The translations under genes and the position numbers were made by a program. Shown in pieces: positions 1 through 9,782 of a stretch of DNA of 64,000 bases; position 1 is the first letter of the stretch; each line of letters starts with the position of its first letter. The stretch is from assembly GCF_041200145.1 (NCBI RefSeq), contig NZ_CP165734.1, positions 3,720,001 to 3,784,000 on the forward strand, read 5' to 3'. Under the pieces are notes generated by a model. The model was not told the DNA's origin. It was given only the letters and a program-made list of their open reading frames with translations, and searched no databases. The stretch comes from Bradyrhizobium sp. LLZ17 (GTDB taxonomy: Bacteria > Pseudomonadota > Alphaproteobacteria > Rhizobiales > Xanthobacteraceae).

Positions 1-2444
1 GCCCGTCGACACGATCTGGATCACGGCGGCATGACCGGCGTCGAGATCGTGCTCAATCGAGCGGATCAGCGATGGTGTCTTTATCGAGGTCAGGAGATGA
101 CCGAAGAAGCGCTGCTTGGCGCTTTCGAAAGCGGATCGTGCCGCGGATTTTGCCTCGTTCAGCGTTCCCGTCGCGCCGGTGATGTTGGCGGCCCGCATTG
201 CCGCATCGAGGTTGTTATGGATGACGCTGAACGCGCCGGCGTAGGCGTCGTAGATGCGCACTTGCTCTGGTGTGAGCTGGTGCTCGACGAGCTCGTATGC
301 GACGCCCTCGTAAGACAGCGAGCGGGCCGCGTAGAGACCGAGCGCCTTGAGGTCGCGCGCCAGCACCTCCATGGCGGCGACGCCGCCCTCCTCGATCGCT
401 TCGACGAACTCGGCGCGGGTGGCGATTGGGAAATCGACGCCACCCCACAATCCCAGCCGCTGGGCGTAGGCGAGATTGTGGACCGTTGTGGCGCCTCTTG
501 CGGAGACGTAGACGATGCGGGCATTCGGAAGCGCGTGTTGGAGCCTCAACCCCGCACGCCCCTGCTGGGACGCCGCCTGATCACCGCGCTCGCCCTTCTG
601 GCCTGCCGCGTTCTGCATCGCGTGGCTCTCGTCGAAGATGATCACTCCGTCGAAATCGGAGCCCAACCATTCGACGATCTGCAGCACGCGCGAAAGCTTC
701 TCGCCACGCTCATCGGTGCGCAGCGTAGCGTAGGTGGTGAAAAGGACGCCTTCCGAAAGCCGGATCGGCATGCCCTGGCGAAACCGGGAGAGCGGCGTAA
801 CCAGCAGGCGCTCAAGTCGCGCTGCGCGTGTTCGATCAGCTTGTCGGACTTGCTGATCCAGACCGCACGGCGGCGGCCCTTGAGCCAGTTGTCGATGAGG
901 ATGCCGGCGACTTGCCGCCCCTTGCCCGCGCCGGTGCCATCACCCAAAAACCAGCCGCGGCGAAAACGGACGGCATTTTCTGCATCGTCGCGAGCGGCCG
1001 CCACAACGTCAAAGGTCGCATCCACCATCCAGGAGCCCGCAAGAAACTGGGAATGCGCTTCGCCGGCATAGATGACGCTCTCGAGCTGGGCGTCGGACAG
1101 GATGCCATCCGCCACGACGTTGGCCGTCAGAAGTGGCCGGTAAGACGGCTTCGGCGGCGCGATCGAGGCCATCGCGGCGGACTGCACGAGTTTGGACGGA
1201 TGCGCATGCGCGTCCTGAATACGGATCGCCTGCAGCGCGTATTCGTCATAGAGCGCGTCGGTCAGTCGAGCGCCTTCCGAAGGCGTCCACTCGACCGTCT
1301 CATAGGCGAGTTCGAAGCCCTCTAGCGCTGCAGGGCTCGGAGTAGACGATGGGCGTGGCGCAGAGGCGTCGATAGATCGTGATATCGCAGGGCGCCTGAT
1401 GACGTCGACCGCCACCGGCGCGACAACAGGCAGCCTCGGAGGTACATCCTGAGTCGCCCAATCAAGCAAGGTGGCGACATCGCTCGCCATGCCCGGTGAA
1501 GCGGGAAAGACTTTCGGGTCTGCGGCAGGCTGCTTGTCGATCACAAGCAGTCGTATGTCAGTTTGCGTTCCGTGTTTCGCATAGACCGCGCGATCGATGG
1601 CAGCAGAAAACACCACCCGCCCGCATTGCTGGAGGCGAACAAAGGCATCTCGCCACGCCGGGTTCTCCGGTGCGAAGCTCGCGCCGGTAATGGCGACCAG
1701 ACGCCCACCGTCGCAGAGACGCGCCAATGCAGAGGAGATATGCCGGAGAGCCGCGTCCGCCATTCGTCGATCGACGTTCGCCAATGCCGAGAACGGCGGG
1801 TTCATCAGGACGACGCTCGGTACGACTCCCGCATCGAGGTGATCGTCGCTCTGGGCGGCATCAAACCGGGTGACCTTAATGTTGGGAAACAGTTGGTCGA
1901 GCAACGCCGTGCGGGTCTCGGCCAGCTCGTTCAACACCAAGGCACCGCTGGCGAGCTCGGCAAAGATGGTAAGCAAGCCGGTCCCGGCGGAGGGGTCCAA
2001 AACCCGATCGGACGGCGTCATGCCGGCAGCAGTGCATGCGGCAAGCCCCAGCGGGATCGGCGTCGAGAATTGTTGAAGGGCCTGGCTGTCCTCGGAGCGC
2101 CGCGTGTGGGTCGGCAGGCAGTTCGAGATTCTCGCGAGCATCGGCAGCATCGCGGCCGTCGAGCCGGCCTTGACGCGGATAGCCGGGCAAAACTTGCGAA
2201 GGAACAGAACGGTTGCCGCCTCGCAGACATCGTAGGCGGTCTTCCAGTTCCAGGCGCCAGTGGCGTCCGAAGCGCCGAAGGCAGCTTCCATGGCGCCGCG
2301 CAGGACAGCGGCATCGATGCGCCGGCCGCGATCGAGGTCGGTCGAGAGCTGTCGGGCGGCCCTGACGGCGGCGGAGGTGAGAGTTGCAGCCGCACGCATG
2401 GAGAGCGGCGTAGCGGCAGCGCCGCCGGCGATAGATTCGGTCAT
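1..2444 (-). pseudogene. Strawberry-notch-like helicase/DNA methylase, frameshifted and cut by the window edge
   Basis: The N-terminal 540 or so residues hold a DNA methyltransferase-like domain (DPSAGTG near residue 150, NPPF near 220), followed by the start of a strawberry-notch helicase with the P-loop GDGTGAGKGRQ. Near position 815 the frame breaks. In the next frame the expected helicase sequence resumes (FTTYATLR, then the DEAD-box-like VIIFDESHAMQNA) and stays open to the left edge. The residues missing between EHAQRD and ERLLVTP suggest a small deletion of about 16 bp. This family is common in conjugative-element cargo beside ParB-like and ArdC genes, as here. It is probably non-functional as one protein. 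The assignment is firm; the frameshift is read directly. Confidence 0.8.
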
Positions 2445-2555
2445 GGCTGAGTTCTTTCGGAGAGCAGGAAACGGGTCGAACCATCAGGTGCTCTCCTCAA
2501 GACCCGACGGCTCAAGCCCTTCCCGGCCCGGCTCTCCCTCTCAGCCCTCGCCCAT

Positions 2556-2589
2556 AAAAATGGGGACCGGCACAGCACACCGGTCCCCA
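2556..2589 (-). terminator. Rho-independent terminator after the parB-like gene
   Basis: Arms TGGGGACCGG and CCGGTCCCCA pair perfectly (10 bp) around a 9-nt loop, and on the minus strand five T residues follow directly. It lies just downstream of the parB-like remnant and separates it from the methylase/helicase gene. Confidence 0.85.
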
Positions 2590-2629
2590 AGCAATTGCAG
2601 GGACGACTGGAGCGATTCCTTCTATGATG

Positions 2630-4752
2630 TCACTCGGCTGCGTCGAGCTGTTGCGGATCATCTTCGCCGGCGTTCTCCCGATCCTCGTCCTCGGCGAGGA
2701 ATTCGGGCAGCGGGCCCGCTTCACTCTCCTGCTCCCCTGACGCCGCATTGGGATCGACCAGACGCAGCGGCTCCGGCAACCAGCCCGAACCATCGAGAAG
2801 ACGCTCGGCCTCCTTGGCCATGTCGGCCTTCTTCAGGTGGTCGATCAGTTGCGCGGGGGATTCACCCTTGGCTTCCCGCACCGCCTCCAGAATGCGAGGC
2901 TTGGTGACCCGGCCGAGATAGTTGTCGACCGAGGGCTTCCAGCCCGCTTGAACCATGTCGAGACCGACCGCGCGTGCCAGCACGTCAGCCTGGTCGAGTC
3001 GCGCGCGGACACCCTGTGCGGAGACGCGGCCCTGATTGTAGCGGTTGGCCGGCTCGTAGAGAGCGTTGACTGCAAATGACGCACAGTGAGCGAACAGGGA
3101 CGCCTGCGCCGCGCCATCGAGAGCCGTTAGCGCATCCCAGAGATCGTTCTCGCCCCTCGGCAACCGTGCCTTCCAGGACTCATGCCGGGCCTCGACCGCC
3201 TTCGCGGACGCGCTTTCCCTCAAGCCAGGAGCTTGAGCCGGAAAGGTCGCCGTCCGAAGTCCGATCTCAAGGCAGCTTCCGGACGAAGCGAACCGGTAAA
3301 AGGCCCTCAGTACGAAATTGTGCAGCACCGCCTGGAAAGCGATGGCGGGATTTTCTGCCAGCGCATCCCGCAACGCCAGTGTGCGATGGGCTGTCAACCC
3401 GGTGTGTGATCAGCCGATCCGGCAGAGGTTTGGTCGCGTCCTCATCATCTTCTTCCGCGTCAGGAGCGCCGCCAGCAACCGCGATGACCGCGCGTTGGAC
3501 GGAAGGCCCAGCCGCCTTCCCCTCGACCGATTGTGTGTCGGCGGACTGTCCGACTTCAGGATCGTCTGCCGGGACATCATCCTCCGGCCGGACGTAATCC
3601 TGATGGACCGAGAGGCGCCCTTCGGAATCGATGCTGACGAAGACGCCAGCGCGGGCGATCTCGGGCCGGATCGTACATCATCGGCCAGCGTTCGAACCCC
3701 ATCAGTGCGGTCTCGGTTTCCCCGAGACGCTGATCGACCTCATCGGGCAGCTCATCGGTATCTTGATAATCGGATTTAATCCTGACCCGTACGGCGTTGA
3801 GGGCGTCGATGGTGGCCTGCTCCTCCGGGGAGAGGTCGACAGGTTTGTCCTCGATTTCGCGCGGGCCGTCCGTGTGGCCGTAGGGGAATTCGACGCCAAG
3901 CGAAACCCACCTCCACCCTTCGGCTGCAATCGCGTCGGCCTCGGCTTTGAGCTTTTCTGTCACGAGACGGTCGAGCAAAGCAATGTCCTCGAGCCAGCCG
4001 CCATCATCGTGCTCGAACAGGTCCCGCAAAACGCCGCCGCCAGCCTGCTCGTAAGCATCCAGCCCAATGAACTGAATGCGTCGATCGGACGCGCGCACGG
4101 TATTTTCGGTGAGCATTCGCCGGATCTGATACGGTTCATCATAGCCGGATCGGCTGACGTTCTCCCAGACCTGCTCCTGGCGCGCCTGGTCGGCTGTCAC
4201 AGCAAAGGCCATGAGTTGCTCGAGCGTCATGCCGTCATCGGCATAGACCTCGTGGAGCTTTGGCGACACGGACGCTAGCCGCAGTCGTTGCTTCACGACA
4301 GCCGGTGTCATGAAGTGCCGGGTAGCGATATCCTCGTCGGATAATCCGGCGCCACTCAAGGTCTGGAATGCCCGGAGCTGATCGAGCGGATGAAGCCCTA
4401 CCCGCTCGTCAGTCTCTGCAAGCGAGTCGTCTTGAGCGATGCCGCCCTCGCGGACGACACAAGGAACGGCTTACGTCTTTGCCATGCGCTTCTGCCTCAC
4501 GAGAAGCTCGAGCGCGCGAAAGCGGCGGCGGCCGGCCGGCACCTCGAACATGCCGGTCTCATTGCCTTCGGCGTCCACGACCGCCCGCACGTTGAGACTT
4601 TGCAGCAGCGTACGCTGCGCGATGCTTTCGGCGAGCTGCTCGATGGAAATGCCCGCCTTCACATGCCGGACGTTGGACTGGCTCAGCACCAGCTTGTTGA
4701 ACGGGATGTCTCGTGAGGGGGACAGCGTGATCTTTTGGACAGCCTTCGTCAT
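2630..4752 (-). pseudogene. ParB/RepB-like nuclease-domain protein, multiply broken
   Basis: Three collinear pieces make one ParB-like protein of about 700 residues. The ATG at 4752 follows GGAGA with good spacing. The ParB N-domain (LSQSNVRH, then AGRRRFRAL) runs to an in-frame TAA at 4471-4473. The same frame then continues through the helix-turn-helix part (VVKQRLRLASVSPKL). An extra C near 3664 shifts the frame, and a second shift near 3405 leads into the C-terminal piece that ends at 2630. In mobile elements this family accompanies ArdC and strawberry-notch proteins. Three independent lesions make function unlikely. Confidence 0.85.
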
Positions 4753-4808
4753 ATCGATTCTCCACGACGGGCGGCCGAGAGCATCTCTCTCGGCCTCCAA
4801 CCCGTCGC
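4753..4808 (-). promoter_or_regulatory. Structured 5' leader of the parB-like gene
   Basis: On the minus strand an outer stem GCGACGGG/CCCGTCG (4801-4808 with 4765-4771) encloses a perfect 9-bp hairpin GGCCGAGAG/CTCTCGGCC (4773-4781 with 4787-4795). The ribosome-binding GGAGA lies directly after the outer stem. A related nested structure precedes ardC. Confidence 0.55.
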
Positions 4809-4860
4809 GGAAAACGACCCCGCCCTCTCCCTCTCGTGCCCGCGGCGGCCGAGTGGAGCC

Positions 4861-5814
4861 TCACGCCGCTTGCTCCGCTCTCTCCGCCATCATGTCGACA
4901 GCGGGTTCTGGCAAGAATCCAAGGAGATAGTCCGCGACCTTGCTGGCTTGGGAAGCGGCGCGGATAATTGCACGATTGTCCTCGCGTAAGACTTCAAGCC
5001 AGGAGCCGATATAGTCGGCGTGCCGCACCGTCGGCACGATACCGAGCGAGGCGCAACTGAACGCAGACGAGATTTCTGCCACCAACTCCTCAAAAGCGTA
5101 CTTCCTGGTACCGTAGCTGCCTGACAGGTCACGGTTGAGACGTGATGGATGGCCGCTGGCATGCGCCAGTTCGTGGAGGGCCGTTCGATGCCAATTGATC
5201 GGTTCGAAGTAGGCTTGCGGTGGCGGCACCTGCACATAGTCTTCGGTCGGCACATAGAAGGCGCGATTGCCGCCAATGCGGAAGTCGATGCCGGTCGCCT
5301 TGATCAGGTGTTCGACCTGCGGCTCGATCAGGCCTGGCGGCGGAGGCGGCGCCGTTGTTGCGATCTCTGCAGGCAAGCCGTCGCATTGATCGCAGTTGAA
5401 GACCGTGAAGCGCTTCAGGAACGGAATGGCCTGCGCTTCCTCACCGCTCTCGCTCGCGCGGCGCTTTTCGTCGACCGGCACAAAGCGGTCGGCATAGACC
5501 ACGGTGGTGCCGCGCTCGCCCTTGCGGACGTGACCACCGAGCGACAGCGCCTGGCGGAATGTAAGCCAGCTCTGCCCTGTAAATCCCTGCTCGGTCGCGG
5601 CCCCCCAGAGAATGAGAACGTTGACGCCACTGTATTGGCGGCCGGTGGCCACGCTTCTCGGCATGGCCAAGGACGCCTTCGCCGAAGCGCCGCCCCGGGG
5701 CTGCACCCACGGCACTCGGCCAGCCTCCAGCTCGGCGATGATCTTGTTGGTGATGTCCTCATAAAGGCTTGCCCGGTCCTCGCCGGTGCGCGCCTGAGGA
5801 TAATGTCTGGACAT
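4861..5814 (-). CDS. ardC: ArdC-type antirestriction protein (317 aa)
   Basis: The N-terminal ArdC ssDNA-binding domain (residues about 15-140; YEDITNKIIAELE, then W-RGG, GRQYSGVN) is followed by a zincin-like metallopeptidase domain with the zinc motif HELAHASGH at 214-222. ArdC proteins protect incoming single-stranded DNA from restriction during conjugation. The start ATG follows GGAGATCCGCG. The gene appears intact, unlike its neighbours, so it is the best-preserved relic of the transfer cargo at this end. Confidence 0.92.
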   Translation of the reverse strand: MSRHYPQARTGEDRASLYEDITNKIIAELEAGRVPWVQPRGGASAKASLAMPRSVATGRQYSGVNVLILWGAATEQGFTGQSWLTFRQALSLGGHVRKGERGTTVVYADRFVPVDEKRRASESGEEAQAIPFLKRFTVFNCDQCDGLPAEIATTAPPPPPGLIEPQVEHLIKATGIDFRIGGNRAFYVPTEDYVQVPPPQAYFEPINWHRTALHELAHASGHPSRLNRDLSGSYGTRKYAFEELVAEISSAFSCASLGIVPTVRHADYIGSWLEVLREDNRAIIRAASQASKVADYLLGFLPEPAVDMMAERAEQAA

Positions 5815-5869
5815 CGCGGATCTCCGCGACGGGCCCCGCGAGCCTCTCTCGCAGCCTGTAACCCGTCAC
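5815..5869 (-). promoter_or_regulatory. Structured 5' leader of ardC
   Basis: On the minus strand GTGACGGG (5862-5869) pairs with CCCGTCG (5827-5833), around an inner hairpin GCGAG/CTCGC with a five-base loop. The sequence resembles the leader of the parB-like gene base for base in several blocks (ACGGGTT, AGGC, GAGAGA, CCCGTCG, GGAGAT). Confidence 0.5.
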
Positions 5870-6315
5870 GCCAAAACCCGGCCGACACTCTGACTCTCGC
5901 CTCTACCTGAGAGATTGCGAAATCTGCGACGCAGCCCGGCTTCCATCGGGTGTTCATGGGAATTGCGTTGAGCTACCCAGGGCCGCAGGCCCGGCCAGGC
6001 GTGCGCCAGGGGCGCATCGCCGCAACGGAAATGGCACCCGGAGAGCGTGAGCATAGCGACCCGAAGGGGCACGCGGGTCCGAGTGCAGCGACGAGACCGG
6101 TTTAATAGCGGCACCCGGGAACGGGGCAGTGCTAGCGGTCGCCGCAGGCGAGCCCCTTTTCCGAGTGCCCCCGGCGAGGAGCTCCGCATCCGCTTGCGCG
6201 AGGGATCGAAGCCGGATGGCCGAGACGCAAAGCGGCTCGGTTCACGAGAGCCCGGTGCGGCGACAGCCGCACGCGCTCTGGCCGACCAACTCCGCCAAAA
6301 GTTGAATCAGTGGAT
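5870..6315. other. Non-coding stretch with a dispersed repeat
   Basis: No convincing gene is seen. The stretch contains GC-rich inverted segments and a repeat copy that recurs near 14.6 kb. Confidence 0.5.
6112..6225. repeat. Dispersed repeat, copy A
   Basis: Blocks CCCGGGAACGGGGCAGTG, CCCCCGGCGAGGAGCTCCGC and a looser GATCGA-GCCG-ATGGCCGA tail are shared with 14595-14670. Copy A has about 36 extra bases between the first two blocks. Confidence 0.65.
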
Positions 6316-6498
6316 CTAGATTTCCTCGCGCGCATTGGTCTGCGCGTCATAGATCCTGATCTGAAGCATGGGAAAACGCTTCTTGAGCTCTTCGCCACCT
6401 GCCCTGGCACCGTCTCTGGTTGTAAATTCGGCCTTGAGCCGGCCGTCCACTTCAAGCGCGTAACCAGAGGCCGGCAATTCACCGGTGGCAGCAACCAT
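6316..6498 (-). CDS. Small protein of unknown function (60 aa), paralogue of 30525-30758
   Basis: I do not recognise this family. The C-terminal half (FTTRDGARAGGEELKKRFP, then ML) aligns with FETRHGAESGAADLKRRFP in the ORF at 30525, so two divergent copies of one small family are present. That conservation argues that this frame is real. I chose the ATG at 6498, where the similarity region begins; the frame is open further upstream. It lies directly downstream of the broken thermonuclease gene on the same strand. Confidence 0.5.
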   Translation of the reverse strand: MVAATGELPASGYALEVDGRLKAEFTTRDGARAGGEELKKRFPMLQIRIYDAQTNAREEI

Positions 6499-6631
6499 TT
6501 CATTCCCATTGTGCAGTGAGGTGATTGGGAATGATGGGTAGCGTGAGTCGCCCAGACGGCGCCAGAGCCACTTGCCCAAGTCCGGTGACAGGCCAACCCA
6601 CGTTGTGGATTGGCGCCTTGCCGGAACCGCA

Positions 6632-7153
6632 TCAAGGATGGGCATTTGCATCGTCCGAACAGGCGGACGGCTTTCCACTTGCGCGGATGCATGCTCGATA
6701 GAGCCACGGCTCCACGTAGCTGCCCTTCCAGACACCCTGGCCGGTGCGCTCAGCCTCGCGCTGAGCTTCACGATACCTGCCCTTCGAGTATTGGGGCCAA
6801 TTCAACGCAAGCCCGTTGCGCACAAGCCATTCCCCGAGATCCCTTCCCGCGACCGAGCAGGTCGCAACCGTGCGGCCATACGGGTCGAGGCTGACTGGAA
6901 CACAATTGACGGGACGGCGGGCAATGAAGGCGTCAAGGTCGTTCGCGGCCTGCGCACCGCAACGATATTGCAAGCTGTCTTCGCCGCGGCACAGCTGGCT
7001 GCTCTACGGTGCATCAATGCCCCAAAGCCGGATGCGCACGCCATGCATGTCCAGCGTGTCGCCGTCGATCACGCTGGTCTGTCCGACAAAATCATCGGCC
7101 CAGGCCACGCTCGACAGAATGGCGAGAATCAGTGCGACAGAGGTTCGACGCAT
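6632..7153 (-). pseudogene. Secreted thermonuclease (SNase-like), amber mutation
   Basis: The frame of 173 codons starts at 7153 with a signal peptide (MRRTSVALILAILSSVAWA), then the SNase core VIDGDTLDMHGVRIRLWGID and AP. The next codon, expected to be Glu (the catalytic position of the DAPE motif), is TAG at 7004-7006. The rest continues in frame (GRTVATCSVAGRDLGEWLVR). A single base change would explain the stop. It is paralogous to the intact copy at 25836-26357, including the identical C-terminal SDDANAHP. Confidence 0.8.
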
Positions 7154-7550
7154 TCCAATGACCTTAAACCTGTCGCAAATCTCGCGGATTGGATTTCCGC
7201 CAGTTCTCGAGTGATGTCAGCGCCGGCAGGTTCTCGGGCCGCTCGAGATAGTGAACCTCTGTCCCGCGCACCGCCTCTTGTCCGCTCGTCCTAAGACGAA
7301 GCACACTGTTCGTGAAGATCCGAGCGGGCCACCAATGATGGAATGGCAAACGTGGAGCAGGGACAAGAACTGCGAGCGGCTGTTGAGCAGGAGATTTCCA
7401 GGCGGACAGCTACGGTCCGACCGACAGCGTCTCAACAGTTGTGAAGGGTCCGAACTGGACCTTTGTGGTTTGTGATGCAGCCCAAGACCGCGCCTTCATC
7501 CACTGTGTCAACCTGGGGCTCCGTTGTAAGCATTCTGGCTACGAGTAGAT
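7154..7550. other. Stretch without a recognised gene
   Basis: I see only short overlapping frames without family features. It separates the thermonuclease remnant from the base-modification-type gene. Confidence 0.4.
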
Positions 7551-8555
7551 TTAGAATAATGATGGTTGCACCGGCGCTGAAAAAGCCGATTTACGCGCTG
7601 TCGGTGGATACGGCACGTGTAATTCCCAACGGGCGGGGAATTGCGGTGTTGGTGGAGGCAGCAGATGTTGACGATAGATCTGCTTGATCCGTGTTCGGTT
7701 GGCTACGCCACCAATCTCGGGATGTGCCACGCGAGCATATTTTGAAATCTCGCAAAAAACGTTCTGACAATCTATTGGCTGGAGGGGGCGCCCATAGAGA
7801 CCCGAAAAGCGCAATCCCAGTCTCTTGAACTGCGCGTCCTGCTGTTCCGCCATCCAAAAAATGATCTGCTCCGGCGTCTTTCCAGCGGTGTCCGTAAAGC
7901 ATTTGGAAATGCCGTCGAGCGCACCGGGACCGGCGACGACAAAATCAGCCTCGGAGAAGTCCAACATCGAGGCGTAGTTCAGGTCGATCGAGTATTGAAA
8001 TGCGAGGAACTTTCCAATTCCTGGATATTTCAAAATGAGCTCGTATACGGCTTGGAGCGACGGCGCCTGACAAGCTTGCTCGGGAACCCGATCCTCCATC
8101 ATCTGCAGCAAAAGCGCTATATGATTGCTGTGCTTACGCGAATGACCGTAGGCCGGCGATGGCATGATGTAGGCCGCCGAATAGATGCTCTGTCCCCGAC
8201 GGCGCAGTTCCTCCAGCCCGCGGTCAAGAGCCTCAGGATCAAGATGCGCCCACGTGATGGGGCCAAGACGCCGCTCCAACGCCTCCCATGTCTCGATCCG
8301 ATTGAAAATCTTGAACAGCATGGTGCGAAAGAACACCTCGCGGGGAGCTTGGGGCCGATCGGGCCGCGTCTGCACTTGCGCGATGAGGTACTGACTGACG
8401 CGATCGGTTGCGCGATAGGTGTTCGTGAACCGATAGGATCTCAGAACGGGATCCGTCGTGCATGGCTCGAAGGGCTCGGCCAAGCGGCGATAGAACATCG
8501 CAAGCCGCTCTGCCGCAAACCGCCAATAGGTATCGAAGACAATGGTGGGGGTCAT
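7551..8555 (-). CDS. 5-hmdU DNA kinase helical-domain / aGPT-PPlase-like protein (334 aa)
   Basis: The sequence matches from memory the family called 5-hmdU DNA kinase helical domain, or alpha-glutamyl/putrescinyl-thymine pyrophosphorylase clade 3, often labelled 'nucleotide kinase domain-containing'. Marks are RSYRFTNTYRATDRVSQYL near residues 39-57, the helical core, and GIGKFLAFQYSIDLNYA near 180. In phages, relatives act on 5-hydroxymethyl-uracil in DNA during base hypermodification. The start ATG follows AAGG at 6 nt. It is separated by 354 bp from the thymidylate-synthase-like gene upstream, but its promoter carries a TGTC/GACA palindrome like that of the upstream operon. The molecular function here is inference. 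Confidence 0.7.
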   Translation of the reverse strand: MTPTIVFDTYWRFAAERLAMFYRRLAEPFEPCTTDPVLRSYRFTNTYRATDRVSQYLIAQVQTRPDRPQAPREVFFRTMLFKIFNRIETWEALERRLGPITWAHLDPEALDRGLEELRRRGQSIYSAAYIMPSPAYGHSRKHSNHIALLLQMMEDRVPEQACQAPSLQAVYELILKYPGIGKFLAFQYSIDLNYASMLDFSEADFVVAGPGALDGISKCFTDTAGKTPEQIIFWMAEQQDAQFKRLGLRFSGLYGRPLQPIDCQNVFCEISKYARVAHPEIGGVANRTRIKQIYRQHLLPPPTPQFPARWELHVPYPPTARKSAFSAPVQPSLF

Positions 8556-8625
8556 TCGACGCCTTATACTTGGGGCTGCCGCCGACGATATAGGGTCGGT
8601 CCAGCGGACAACGAATCGGCGCTAC

Positions 8626-8649
8626 GATATACTGTCCAAAAGAGACAGT
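8626..8649 (-). promoter_or_regulatory. Putative promoter and operator of the 7551-8555 gene
   Basis: The palindrome ACTGTC-CAAAAGA-GACAGT (8631-8649) abuts a minus-strand -10-like TATATC (8626-8631). The arrangement GACA...TATATCGT matches the operator/promoter at 12211-12239 before the acp gene. Confidence 0.5.
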
Positions 8650-8909
8650 CACGCGGCCCTCGTGCAGTCGCGACAAGACGGAAGAAAGCGCTGATTGGGC
8701 GGCTATCGGCGAGCCTGAGCCAGCGGAAGGCCGGGCAAGCGACCGAGTTGGAGGGAGCCTACATGCCGCTGTTACGGCTTATCGGCCTGCTCAGCGCACG
8801 CGAAAAATCCTCACAGATACACGACGCAATTTTCGAACTGTATGCTGGAGTGCCGCCCGCGCTGCTGTCGCACGTCGCGCCTCCCTGTACAGTTTGTGAC
8901 GTGGCGTTG

Positions 8910-9782
8910 TTACGGCCGATCCGGATGAGCAGGAGCTCCGATTTGAGCAATGGCGGTCGAATTGACCGCTGCCTGCGATGGACGATCGTTGAAGAGGTTT
9001 CGGCACTGCCGAATGAGGGCGTTTGCCTCACTCAGGGTCCATCCCTGCACAACGCCGTCATGGTCCTTCTTTCCTGCGTCGATTTCAGCGTGCGTGGATA
9101 CGCAAGTCAGCGAACCCAGGGTCGCGTCTGCTTGAGCAGCGACGAAAGCTTGCAAACGCCCAAGCCCAATGAAGTTGCCGAGGCTTCGCGCGACATACAT
9201 GTGGTTACGATACATCGCCGTGAGCAGCAGGGTGTTGTCGTCTGTAAGCTTGAAACTCAGGAAGCTTAAGCACTGTCGGTTCGACACTTTGCCGGCGTCC
9301 CGAGCCGGATCATAGATCGTCATTTCGTACGCATTACGGTAGGTCCGGTCTGACGCAATCTGAGTTTTCATAAACCGCACAAGGTCATCGAGGGGGTTAA
9401 TGAGCTTAACGTCTTTGCCATTGATTTTTTTCCAAACCGTCATCCGATCGAAATAGCGGCCCCAATCGCGGGTCATTTGCTTCATCCGCGGGAACAACTC
9501 ACCGTACGCGGCATAAAGCCCGTCAGGACCGTGCCGATCAAGCAGACTTTGGGGAAAGATGGTGTTTGCTATGCTCGAAATGCTATAGGCGTGATGCTCG
9601 CGAAGAAATGTGTCGACCGTTGTCAGGATCGCATGGTCGACTGGCGCAATCGATATCGGATCGGCGATATCGATGATGACATTGTGAGCCTCGCCACCGG
9701 CATCCTGCACGGCGGCGGCGGCGGCGATCCAGGCTTGGGCGTTCGACTGCTGGGACGGAATTGGCATGTACATGGACGTCAC
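8910..9782 (-). CDS. Thymidylate-synthase-like pyrimidine (hydroxy)methylase (290 aa)
   Basis: The C-terminal two-thirds follow the thymidylate synthase pattern: IYDPARD, then NRQCLSFLSFKL with the nucleophile-position Cys171, YRNHMYVARSLGNF with R192 and N203 at the spacing of E. coli TS R166 and N177, and STHAEID around H231. The Asp expected three residues after R192 is Met. In this superfamily such changes occur in dUMP/dCMP hydroxymethylases that feed DNA base modification. It overlaps the papain-like gene by 4 bp (ATGA), so the two are translationally coupled. Which pyrimidine and which one-carbon product it uses cannot be read here. Confidence 0.72.
   Translation of the reverse strand: MTSMYMPIPSQQSNAQAWIAAAAAVQDAGGEAHNVIIDIADPISIAPVDHAILTTVDTFLREHHAYSISSIANTIFPQSLLDRHGPDGLYAAYGELFPRMKQMTRDWGRYFDRMTVWKKINGKDVKLINPLDDLVRFMKTQIASDRTYRNAYEMTIYDPARDAGKVSNRQCLSFLSFKLTDDNTLLLTAMYRNHMYVARSLGNFIGLGRLQAFVAAQADATLGSLTCVSTHAEIDAGKKDHDGVVQGWTLSEANALIRQCRNLFNDRPSQAAVNSTAIAQIGAPAHPDRP

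Noticed and set aside
31..1071. Long plus-strand frame (346 codons)
   Set aside because: It is antisense to the strawberry-notch-like gene, whose protein motifs are clear in the minus frames.
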